Part shown: positions 1-9,519 of the stretch, one piece after another
Layout of the letters: the number at the start of each line of letters is the position of its first letter
How positions within the stretch are numbered: position 1 is the stretch's first letter
Position numbers and translations under genes: made by a program
Notes under the pieces: model-generated
Told to the model about the DNA's origin: nothing
Databases searched by the model: none
The model's input: the letters and a program-made list of their open reading frames with translations, nothing else
Origin: JBGANR01 sp044222225
GTDB lineage: Bacteria > Actinomycetota > Actinomycetes > Mycobacteriales > Mycobacteriaceae
Direction: 5' to 3'
Length of the DNA: 64,000 nt
NCBI GenBank assembly: GCA_044222225.1
Contig: JBGANR010000011.1
Span: 81,732-145,731, forward strand

Positions 1-772
<772 letters not shown>

Positions 773-826
773 GGTCTTCCTTTCGGACGGGCTGCGCCCC
801 GAGAGGAAGATCCGGGGCCTGGGACG

Positions 827-852
827 AAAAAAGCAGCGAGTGATCTCGCTGC
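827..852 (-). terminator. Intrinsic terminator/attenuator upstream of the DAHP synthase gene
   Basis: On the minus strand an 8-bp perfect stem, GCAGCGAG / CTCGCTGC with a 4-base loop, is followed at once by six T residues. It lies between the leader ORF (877-948) and the DAHP synthase start (772), so it would stop transcription before the structural gene unless prevented. A further perfect 11-bp inverted repeat (856-866 with 909-919) joins the base of this region to the 3' half of the leader ORF and may be part of the switch. A hairpin plus U tract is rare in this high-GC window. Confidence 0.85.
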
Positions 853-876
853 TCGGGCTCCGGGAGTTCGTGCGGT

Positions 877-948
877 CTACACGGCGTGCATGACGCGACC
901 GTCGGCTCCTCCCGGAGCCTCGGTAAAGCGCCAATAGCTGTTCCGCAC
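877..948 (-). CDS. Aromatic-codon leader peptide controlling DAHP synthase
   Basis: A 23-codon ORF with a GTG start and TAG stop begins MRNSYWRFTE, so codons 5-8 read Tyr-Trp-Arg-Phe: all three aromatic residues in four codons. It is followed by a T-tailed hairpin and then the DAHP synthase gene. This is the arrangement of ribosome-mediated attenuation: scarcity of charged tRNA(Tyr/Trp/Phe) stalls the ribosome and favours read-through. A possible -10 element (TACGGT, 956-961) lies 7 bases before the GTG, so the leader may be leaderless. Similar leader control of aroF is known in Corynebacterium from memory; the antiterminator here is inferred only. Confidence 0.75.
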   Translation of the reverse strand: MRNSYWRFTEAPGGADGRVMHAV

Positions 949-974
949 GTCGACGACCGTAGCACAGTCACTAT

Positions 975-1018
975 TGACAGTGCGCTGTCATTTGAACGAT
1001 GATGACAGCACACTGTCA
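975..1018. promoter_or_regulatory. Two palindromic operators in the divergent promoter region
   Basis: Two perfect inverted repeats of the form TGACAG-N4-CTGTCA lie at 975-990 and 1003-1018, centres 28 bp apart (almost three helical turns). A TTGACA box at 974-979 overlaps the first. They lie directly upstream of the ribosome site of the DJ-1/MarR operon and also upstream of the aromatic leader ORF on the other strand. The downstream MarR protein is the natural candidate ligand, by analogy with autoregulated MarR operons. Confidence 0.7.
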
Positions 1019-1033
1019 ATGAGAGGAGGCGTC

Positions 1034-1687
1034 ATGACGAATGTGACGCTGTACGTGACCGACACCATGGCCGACTGGGAGTACGGCCACCTCATGGCCG
1101 GGCTGGCCTGGGCGCAGGAGGCCGGCGCCGACATCACCGTGCGCACCGTGGGCGTCGGCGGCCTGCCGGTCCGGTCGAAGGGCGGCCTGCAGGTGCTGCC
1201 CGACGCCGCCCTGCCCGACGTCTCGCCCCCCGGCACCGGCTCCCCCGACGACGAGGTGCCCGATCTCCTGGTCCTGCCGGGCGCCGACACGTGGGACGCC
1301 GGGCACGAGCAGGCCCTCGACCTGGCGCGTCGCACCCGGGCCGCCGGCGGCACCGTCGCCGCGATCTGCGGCGCGACGCTCGGCCTGGCCCGCATCGGCA
1401 TGCTCGACGACGTCCGGCACACGTCGAACGCGGCCCAGTTCCTCACCCTCGCCGAGGAGTACAAGGGCGGCGAGCTCTACGAGGACGCGCGCGCCGTCAG
1501 CGACGGCGGCGTCATCACGGCCGGCGCCGTGTTCCCGGTCGACTTCGCGCGGGCGGCCTTCGAGGCGCTCGGCGCCTTCCCCGACGTCGTCACCGAGGCG
1601 TGGTACGGGCTGTACACCACGGGCGAGATCCAGTACTTCGAGGCGCTCGACGCGGCGCTCGCCGACGTCGGGGACGCGCCGGAGTGA
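1034..1687 (+). CDS. DJ-1/PfpI family protein
   Basis: A 217-residue protein of the DJ-1/PfpI (type 1 glutamine amidotransferase-like) superfamily. The nucleophile elbow AAICGATLGLA places the conserved cysteine at residue 112, and a glutamate at residue 16 (DWEYGH) fits the acid that contacts it. The ATG at 1034 is preferred over an upstream start at 974 because GAGAGGAGG (1021-1029) is a strong ribosome site and the earlier start would put the operators in coding sequence. It overlaps the following MarR gene by 4 bases (GTGA). Members act as stress chaperones, deglycases, proteases or isonitrile hydratases; the substrate is not predictable here. Confidence 0.8.
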   Translation: MTNVTLYVTDTMADWEYGHLMAGLAWAQEAGADITVRTVGVGGLPVRSKGGLQVLPDAALPDVSPPGTGSPDDEVPDLLVLPGADTWDAGHEQALDLARRTRAAGGTVAAICGATLGLARIGMLDDVRHTSNAAQFLTLAEEYKGGELYEDARAVSDGGVITAGAVFPVDFARAAFEALGAFPDVVTEAWYGLYTTGEIQYFEALDAALADVGDAPE

Positions 1688-2253
1688 GCGGTTCGACAGG
1701 CGGAGCGGCGTCGGCCGGCGAGACGGGGTCGGCCGACGCCGATCGGGGCGCCGGGGGTACCGAAGCCCGGGGCGTTCGCACGACCGGCGGCGACGCCGTC
1801 ACCGCGCTCGTGCTCCCCGCGTTTGCACTCAACGCCGAGTTCTACGCCGCCGCCGACGCACTCGCCCGGCCGACCGGGCTCAGCCCGGCACAGTGGCAGG
1901 TGCTCGCCGCCGCCGAACACGAGCCGGCACCCGTCGCCGAACTCGCGCGGCGCGTCGGACTGGGACTCGCGCGGCAGAGCGTGCAGCGCGTCGCCGACGT
2001 GCTCGTCGCCGGCGGCTGGGCCGAGTACGCGCCGAACCCGGGCCACCGTCGCGCGAAACTGCTGCGCACCACGGACGCGGGCCGGGACGTCGTCACCCGG
2101 CTGCGGGCTGCGCAACACGCCTGGGCCGACGCCGTCGGACGCGAACTCGAGGCCGAGGGCGTCGAGCCGGCGGAGTTGGCGACGCTGCGCGAGCTGGCCG
2201 GACGGGTCGCCGAGGCGTCGCGCCGGGCCCGGGTGGCGGTTTCCGAGGAGTGA
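1684..2253 (+). CDS. MarR family transcriptional regulator
   Basis: A 189-residue protein with a GTG start overlapping the DJ-1 gene stop. The first about 38 residues are low-complexity and may not be part of the folded domain. The rest is a MarR winged helix: GLSPAQWQVLAAAEHEPAP, then a recognition-helix region (ELARRVGLGLARQSVQR) and a wing (EYAPNPGHRRAKLLRTTDAG). Such proteins are dimers that bind short palindromes. The paired TGACAG-N4-CTGTCA sites upstream of its own operon are likely targets, so it probably represses itself and the DJ-1 gene. Its stop overlaps the next ATG. Confidence 0.8.
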   Translation: MSGSTGGAASAGETGSADADRGAGGTEARGVRTTGGDAVTALVLPAFALNAEFYAAADALARPTGLSPAQWQVLAAAEHEPAPVAELARRVGLGLARQSVQRVADVLVAGGWAEYAPNPGHRRAKLLRTTDAGRDVVTRLRAAQHAWADAVGRELEAEGVEPAELATLRELAGRVAEASRRARVAVSEE

Positions 2254-2546
2254 TGCGAATCCTTCTTTCCTCGTCCACCGCCGTACGCGCGCTCCTCGCC
2301 GCACGGGGAGCGACGAACCCGCGGATCTTCGGATCGGTGGCTCGCGGTGACGCCGGTCCCGACAGCGACATCGACCTCATCGTCGATTTCCCAGGGCAGC
2401 AGGGCGGCGCCCAATTCGTCAACGCGTCCGGATTGACCGTCGAGTTACGCGAACTGCTCGGCGTACCCGTCGACGTCGTGACGGCGACCGGGCTTCGGAG
2501 CCGGATCGATCTCCGCGTGCTCGCCGCTGAGGCCATACCGTTGTGA
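2253..2546 (+). CDS. mntA: Minimal nucleotidyltransferase (MntA-type antitoxin)
   Basis: A 97-residue protein with the nucleotidyltransferase signature GSVARGDAGPDSDIDL, residues 27-42: G27-S28 followed by D39 and D41, the metal ligands of the GSx10DxD motif. In type VII toxin-antitoxin (HEPN/MNT) systems this protein AMPylates and silences the HepT RNase encoded beside it. Here the partner is a remnant (next entry), so this is probably an orphan antitoxin. The start overlaps the MarR stop (TGATG). It has a rare TTA leucine codon at 2445-2447, unusual in this high-GC DNA. Confidence 0.85.
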   Translation: MRILLSSSTAVRALLAARGATNPRIFGSVARGDAGPDSDIDLIVDFPGQQGGAQFVNASGLTVELRELLGVPVDVVTATGLRSRIDLRVLAAEAIPL

Positions 2547-2690
2547 GCCGCGGCGACGAGCGCTACATCGCCGACGTCCTCGATGCGATCGCGCGGATAC
2601 GGTCATATCTACCGGCACTGGGCGCTCGATCGAGACACGGTGCAACAGATCCTCGACAGTGATCTCCGCATCCTGGCGGAAGCCCTCAGC

Positions 2691-2705
<15 letters not shown>
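2543..2705 (+). pseudogene. Degraded HEPN toxin (HepT-like) with internal deletion
   Basis: The first part reads in frame from a GTG overlapping the mntA stop (VSRGDERYIADVLDAIARIRSYL), which looks like a HepT N terminus, and stops after about 39 codons. A different frame then reads YRHWALDRDTVQQILDSDL and ends in a TGA at 2703-2705, resembling the HepT C terminus. About 60 central residues, including the family's R-x4-6-H-x-Y RNase motif, are missing and the frame is lost. The simplest reading is an internal deletion that killed the toxin. The 3' end overlaps the convergent DUF255 gene by 15 bases. Confidence 0.65.
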
Positions 2706-4691
<1,986 letters not shown>

Positions 4692-4909
4692 AGGTTCCAT
4701 GCTGCCCAATCACCGAATCGACGAGAAGTCGAGGAGTGCGTGACCACAGCCTTTGTCGCCTGAGACGGGCAGATTCGTGCCAGCGAAGACGCTCTCCGTG
4801 ACTCGGTCGGCATGCCCGCCGAGCCCTGAGTTCGTCGACAGCTCTCGCGGCAAGCATCCTTTTCGGTTCGACAGACAAGGATCGGTGGAGCGGCCTACTC
4901 TAGCAATCC

Positions 4910-5188
4910 ATGCGGAGATCGACAGACTTGAAACCTTTGAGGTGCTCGTCCTGCGGCAGCAACGACCTCGTCGAGCAGCACGCCGTCGTCGTGTGCTCCT
5001 ACTGCCGTTCCAGGTTCACCCGTCAGATCGATGAGCTTGCGCCATCGGCCAGCACGGTAAGCGTCGCATCCGACATCGAGGCCCTCCTACAGCGCTGCGT
5101 CACCGATCCGGCAAATCGTCGACGCTATGCGAACCTGGTTCTCGATCTCGACCCGACCAATCGGTCCGCGCTCCAATATCTGCGATAG
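4910..5188 (+). CDS. Small zinc-ribbon protein
   Basis: A 92-residue protein with two CxxC knuckles (C12/C15 and C29/C32; RCSSCGSNDL and VCSYCRSRF) forming a typical zinc ribbon, followed by a helical tail. A probable -10 box (TACTCT, 4896-4901) lies 8 bases before the ATG with no ribosome site, so the mRNA may be leaderless. Nine bases separate it from the YbjQ-type gene, so they form an operon. Function unknown. The GC content and codon use (for example AT-ending codons) differ from the core genes, consistent with acquisition. Confidence 0.65.
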   Translation: MRRSTDLKPLRCSSCGSNDLVEQHAVVVCSYCRSRFTRQIDELAPSASTVSVASDIEALLQRCVTDPANRRRYANLVLDLDPTNRSALQYLR

Positions 5189-5197
5189 GAGAAGGAA

Positions 5198-5827
5198 ATG
5201 AAGTCAAAGGATATCGCACGAAGCCACGGCCTCGATCCATCAGCCTTCGACTCTTGGCTCAAAGGATCGGGCTACCCTTTCCGTAGCAGCTTCACCGGCC
5301 TAACTGTCGATGACAGCGTCGACATCAATCAAGTCGTCGGGAATTTCCGGCTCCACCAACAGGCCGAGCGCAACCGGGCCGCTGCGGATCAGGCTCAGCG
5401 GGAAGCGGAAGCAGCAGAAGCCGAACGCGCCGCGCAAGCGAAAGCACAGGCGATGGCCGGCATGCTAATCACATCCGGGTTCAACTTTGACGGGTACGCA
5501 ATCACCAAGTACTCAGGATACATCTCCGGTGACGCAGCCGTGCAGGTCGATCGTCCTACTCAAGGGTTCTGGACAGGCGTCAAAGGAAACGTAGGCGACG
5601 ACATGATGCTGGCTTTATCCCAGATCCGTCGGCAAGCGCTCACGGAGCTGAAAGAAGCAGCATACGACCTGGGGTGTAACGCGGTTATCGGCGTCGACTT
5701 CGATTACCTAACACTGGACCCAGAAACGGTGAATTCAAACGGAGGCACACTGTACTTGCCATTCCTCTTCGGTGTCACGGCAAACGGCAACGCAGTAGTG
5801 ATCGAGAGCAGGTCCGTAGGCTCCTGA
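5198..5827 (+). CDS. YbjQ/UPF0145 (heavy-metal-binding-like) domain protein with coiled-coil N terminus
   Basis: A 209-residue protein. Residues about 1-45 look like a small helical domain (KDIARSHGLDPSAFDSWLK), 46-85 are Ala/Glu/Gln-rich and probably coiled coil, and 88-209 match the YbjQ family (ITSGFNFDGYAITKYSGYI, then the helix QIRRQALTELKEAAYDLGCNA). The family assembles pentameric rings; its role is unknown. It follows the zinc-ribbon gene, so the two products probably act together. GAGAAGGAA before the ATG is a good ribosome site. A rare TTA codon occurs at 5615-5617, and the local base composition is less GC-rich than the core. Confidence 0.7.
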   Translation: MKSKDIARSHGLDPSAFDSWLKGSGYPFRSSFTGLTVDDSVDINQVVGNFRLHQQAERNRAAADQAQREAEAAEAERAAQAKAQAMAGMLITSGFNFDGYAITKYSGYISGDAAVQVDRPTQGFWTGVKGNVGDDMMLALSQIRRQALTELKEAAYDLGCNAVIGVDFDYLTLDPETVNSNGGTLYLPFLFGVTANGNAVVIESRSVGS

Positions 5828-6042
5828 GTCCCGAATGCCGCCACGGGCCACCGCCAGAATCGTCTCCGCGAGATCGGCGGGTTCGGCGTGACCGAGACCG
5901 TGTCACCCCTCTCGAAATCATGGAACCGCTACCGCGGCACGACCGTCCGCGTGACCCGCCCGACGGGAAGAAGACTCGTACAGGGATGAACCATCTGGCG
6001 CGTTCTCCGAAATCAGTCGCGATCGGCTGCAAGACTCTGGGC

Positions 6043-6375
6043 ATGAGCCAGCCGTTTCACGATGTACGGGACGCCTTGCGTACGTTCGTCGCCGAGCGCG
6101 AGTGGGGGCAGTTCCACTCTCCGGCAAGCCTGTCCAGGTCGATCGTCATCGAGGCGGGCGAGCTCCTCGAGTGCTTTCAGTGGTCGGATGCCGCCGACGC
6201 CGCCGCGGTCAAGTCGGAACTCGCCGACGTCCTGACCTACGCCTACCTGCTGGCCGATCAGCTCGGGTTGGATCCGGGACAGATCGTGATGGACAAGCTG
6301 GCCGTGACTGCTGAGAAGTACCCGGCCGAGCGCGCCCGAGGGCGGAGTGACAAGTATGACCGGCTTCCGGATTGA
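6043..6375 (+). CDS. MazG-like nucleotide pyrophosphohydrolase
   Basis: A 110-residue all-helical MazG-type NTP pyrophosphohydrolase. Metal ligands are visible as EAGELLE (residues 37-43) and ELAD (59-62), the ExxE...ExxD pattern of the family, in a FQW-SDA context typical of the short MazG-like group. The ATG at 6043 is preferred over 5920 because the upstream stretch is arginine/proline-rich and unlike the family. Its 3' end overlaps the start of the GIY-YIG/DUF2075 gene, so the two were one transcription unit. Substrates may be non-canonical or damaged nucleotides; a defence role through nucleotide depletion is possible but inferred. Confidence 0.8.
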   Translation: MSQPFHDVRDALRTFVAEREWGQFHSPASLSRSIVIEAGELLECFQWSDAADAAAVKSELADVLTYAYLLADQLGLDPGQIVMDKLAVTAEKYPAERARGRSDKYDRLPD

Positions 6376-8072
6376 TCCCGTTCTGTTCGCACCGGGGGCG
6401 GTGAGGTCCTGGGCGGCGCTGGATCGCAGGCACTCGAACTGGCCGATCGTCTACACGCTGGACGGAACGGGCGAGATCTATGTCGGCGAATCGATCAACG
6501 GCTCCGGCCGTCTCAAGCAGCACCTCGACAGCGGCACGAAGAAAAAGCTCGCCACCGCACGGATCATCGTGGGCGACACGTTCAACAAGTCCGTGTGCCT
6601 CGATCTCGAGTCGTACTTGATCCGGCTTTTCGCCGGGGACGGCCGGTTCCAGGTGATCAACCGCAACGACGGGATCACCAACGCCGACTATTACGGCCGC
6701 TCCGGCTACCAGGCAACGTTCCACGCGATCTTCGAGCAGCTCCGCGAACTGGGCCTCTTCACGCGGCCGATTCGTGAGATCGAGAACACCGACCTCTTCA
6801 AACTCTCGCCGTTCAAGGCGCTGAGCCAGGATCAGGCGATCGCCGTCGAGGACATCCTCAGCGGCCTGTTCGACGATCTGGAGAACCAGAAGCCGAGCAG
6901 GATCATCATCCAGGGAGATCCCGGAACCGGCAAGACGGTTGTCGCCATCTACCTCATGAAGTTGCTGGCCGACATCCAGAACGCCGACCTCTCGGAACCC
7001 AACGAGGGAGACTCGATCCTCAGTGAGTTCTTCGTCGAGGGTTACCCGAATCTTCTCGCCGGGTTTCGGGTGGGTCTCGTCGTTCCGCAGCAGTCGTTGC
7101 GAAGTTCGATTCAGAAGGTCTTCAAGAAGACTCCCGGGCTGGACCCGACAGCGTCTTGACGCCCTTCCAGGCGGGACAGTCCCGGGATGGATTCGATCTG
7201 TTGATCGTCGATGAGACCCATCGTTTGAGCCGGCGCGCCAACCAGACCTCGGCCCAGAAGAACCGCCAGTTCACGGAGATCAATACGCGACTGTTCGGCA
7301 AGGACGATCGTTCGTACACCCAGCTCGATTGGATCAACACCGTCAGCACGCACCAGATCTACCTGCTGGACGCTGCGCAGAGCGTCCGCCCGATGGACGT
7401 CTCGTCCGAATCACTGGCGGGCCTCCTCGGCACCGTCGACGAACACATCGCCGCTACCGCCTGACCTCCCAGATGCGCGTGAAGACCGACCAGGACTACG
7501 TCGGATACGTCCGCCGTGTGCTCGCTCAGCGGCAGCAGTCCACCGAGGAATTCGGCGACTACGACCTTCGCTTCTTCGACGACTTCGGCAGTATGGTCGA
7601 GGCGATCCAAGAATGCGAGCGCGACGTGGGACTTGCGCGACTCTTGGCCGGATACGCATGGCCGTGGAAGACCAAGTCCGATAAGACGGCCTACGACATC
7701 ACCATCGACGGCATCCGGTTGCGCTGGAACCAGACGGGCGTCGACTGGGTCAACTCGCCGAGTTCGCCGAACGAGGTCGGATCGATTCACACGATTCAGG
7801 GCTACGACCTGAACTACGCGGGCGTGATCATCGGCGAAGATCTACGGCTCGATCCAGCAAGCGGTCGGATGGCATTCGACCGGGCCTCGTACTTCGATAC
7901 GAAGGGTAAGCAGAACAATCCTGATCGCAAGTTCGACGACGACGATCTCCTGGAGTTCATCCGCAACATCTACGCGGTCCTGTTGACCCGGGGAATGCTC
8001 GGCACCTACGTGTACGTGTGCGATCCGCCCCTCCGCGAATACCTCCGCCGGTACTTCGGGGCGGCTCTGTAG
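6356..8072 (+). pseudogene. GIY-YIG nuclease-DUF2075 helicase fusion broken by two frameshifts
   Basis: Three successive frames encode one protein of about 570 residues. Segment 1 (6356-7159): GIY-YIG domain (WPIVYTLDGTGEIYVGES) and Walker A (GDPGTGKTVVAIYLMKLL). Segment 2 (to 7464): Walker B (LLIVDETHRLSRRANQTS) and IYLLDAAQSVRP. Segment 3 (to 8072): YRLTSQMR, a motif-VI-like helicase segment (GSIHTIQGYDLNYAGVIIG) and FIRNIYAVLLTRGMLGTYVYV. The whole order matches Schlafen-group-3/DUF2075 DNA/RNA helicases. The two breaks, near 7150 and 7440-7460, are each explained by one missing base. ATG 6356 follows CGGAG and overlaps the MazG gene; a GTG at 6347 is possible. It is either a decayed gene or contains two sequencing errors. 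Confidence 0.8.
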
Positions 8073-8093
8073 GCATCGGTCGCATACATCAGT

Positions 8094-9344
8094 TCAATCC
8101 GGCAGCCGGGGCGCATCGGGACGACGGCCGCGCCCCAGCAGCACCCCTCGCGTGACGGCCTCGCGCCCGAACTTCTGACGCAGCGTGTCGAGCGCCGCGT
8201 CCAACTCGGCGGCATGCGCGCGACCCGCCGCGGCCGGGACGACGGCACCAGGTGCGAGCAACCCGCCGAGATCGAGCGTCAGCTGCACCGCGCCGTGATT
8301 CTCGAGGTTGGTCAGCGCCAGGCCGAGCAGCGTGCAGCCGCGCTCGCGGATCAACGGCAGGGCGTCGTCGAACAGACTGCGGGCGACGGCGAGGATCACC
8401 TCCGTCAGATCGGTCGGCTCGACCAGTGATCGACTTCGGGTGGCCTTCTCGAAATCGTCGAAGCGCAGCCGCAACACCACCGTGCGGGTCACCCGGCCGG
8501 CGTCCCGCAGCCGTTCACCGAGCCGGTCGACGATCGTCAGCAGCGTGGCTTCGAGCTCGGCCTCGGACTTCAAGCGCCTGCCGAGCGCGCGTTGTGCACC
8601 GATCGACCGGCGGCGACGCCCGGTCTCCACCCGGCGCGGATCTCGGGCCTGCGACAACGCGTAGAGATGCCGCCCGGAACCCGGACCGAGCAGCGAGCAG
8701 AGTCCGGCCTCGCCGAGTTCCGCGAGTTGCCCGACGGTGCGGATCCCCGCCTCTCGTAACCGCGTCTCGGTCTTCGGGCCGACGCCCCACAGACGACCCA
8801 CGGGCAGCGGATGCAGAAACGCGACCTCGCCACCGGCCGGCACCTCGAGCAAACCGTCCGGCTTGCCGACGGCGCTGGCCACCTTCGCGACGAACTTGGT
8901 GCGCGCCACCCCGACGCTGATGGGCAGCCCGACCTCGACGCGCACCCGTCTGCGGAGCCGGTCCGCGATCTGCACCGGGGCGCCGGCGATCACCCGCAGG
9001 CCGCCGACGTCGAGAAACGCCTCGTCCACCGAGATGCCCTCGACCAGCGGCGTCGTGTCGTGGAAAACGTCGAAGACGGCGCGGCTGGCGGCCATGTACA
9101 CGTCGAAGCGCGGCCGCATGACGATCGCGCCCGGGCACAGGGCTCGCGCCTCGCGCTCCGGCATGGGCGACCGCACGCCGAACGCCTTCGCCTCGTAGCT
9201 GGCGGCCAACACCACACCGCCGCCGACGAGCACCGGCCTGCCACGCAGGCGGGGATGGTCCCGCTGCTCGACCGAGGCGTAGAACGAGTCGAGATCGGCA
9301 TGCAGGATCGACGCCTCGGCGCGCTCCCGACGTTCGATTTTCAT
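8094..9344 (-). CDS. dinB: DNA polymerase IV (Y-family translesion polymerase)
   Basis: A 416-residue Y-family polymerase. N-terminal ILHADLDSFYASVEQRD carries the first metal ligand (D17); GISVDEAFLDVGG holds the catalytic D107-E108 pair; helix-hairpin-helix WGVGPKTETRLREAGI sits in the thumb and a little-finger domain follows (about 230-345). The C terminus lacks an obvious beta-clamp peptide at the very end, but QLTLDL (about residue 355) resembles one. The ATG at 9344 is chosen over a GTG at 9350 because a LexA-type box abuts it. Copies undamaged and lesion-bearing DNA with low fidelity during the SOS response. Confidence 0.9.
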   Translation of the reverse strand: MKIERRERAEASILHADLDSFYASVEQRDHPRLRGRPVLVGGGVVLAASYEAKAFGVRSPMPEREARALCPGAIVMRPRFDVYMAASRAVFDVFHDTTPLVEGISVDEAFLDVGGLRVIAGAPVQIADRLRRRVRVEVGLPISVGVARTKFVAKVASAVGKPDGLLEVPAGGEVAFLHPLPVGRLWGVGPKTETRLREAGIRTVGQLAELGEAGLCSLLGPGSGRHLYALSQARDPRRVETGRRRRSIGAQRALGRRLKSEAELEATLLTIVDRLGERLRDAGRVTRTVVLRLRFDDFEKATRSRSLVEPTDLTEVILAVARSLFDDALPLIRERGCTLLGLALTNLENHGAVQLTLDLGGLLAPGAVVPAAAGRAHAAELDAALDTLRQKFGREAVTRGVLLGRGRRPDAPRLPD

Positions 9345-9356
9345 GAACACATGTTC
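9345..9356. promoter_or_regulatory. Probable LexA (SOS) box of dinB
   Basis: GAACACATGTTC is a perfect GAAC-N4-GTTC palindrome, the core of the mycobacterial/Bacillus-type SOS box. It touches the dinB start codon (9342-9344), so LexA bound here would block initiation directly. Flanking bases match the longer TCGAAC-N4-GTTCGA consensus only partly. Confidence 0.75.
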
Positions 9357-9449
9357 GCATCGACCACCGACAGATTTCGGGGCGAAGCGGCAGGGTCATC
9401 GCGACGACATCCGACGGACGCGATCGGCCCCGCGAAGCCACCAAGAGAG

Positions 9450-9518
9450 TCCTGCTGAAGGTAGCGTAGAACTGCTGCTAAAGGTAGCGCAGGACTCCTG
9501 CTAAAGGTAGCGTAGGAC
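9450..9518 (+). repeat. Three tandem 23-bp repeats abutting a start codon
   Basis: Three contiguous imperfect copies (9450-9472, 9473-9495, 9496-9518) share the core CTGCTRAAGGTAGCG. The last base of the third copy lies one base before the ATG of the ATPase gene (9520). There are no spacers, so this is not CRISPR. The spacing (about 2.2 helical turns) suits iterated protein binding, and each copy contains AAGG, so the third could also supply the ribosome site. No regulator is identified. Confidence 0.8.
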
Positions 9519-9519
9519 C

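Noticed and set aside
5920..6042. Upstream start at 5920 for the MazG-like protein
   Set aside because: The added 41 residues are Arg/Pro-rich and unlike the family; MSQPFHDVRDALRTF at 6043 matches the usual start.
9450..9518. CRISPR array
   Set aside because: Three contiguous 23-bp repeats without spacers and no cas genes nearby.
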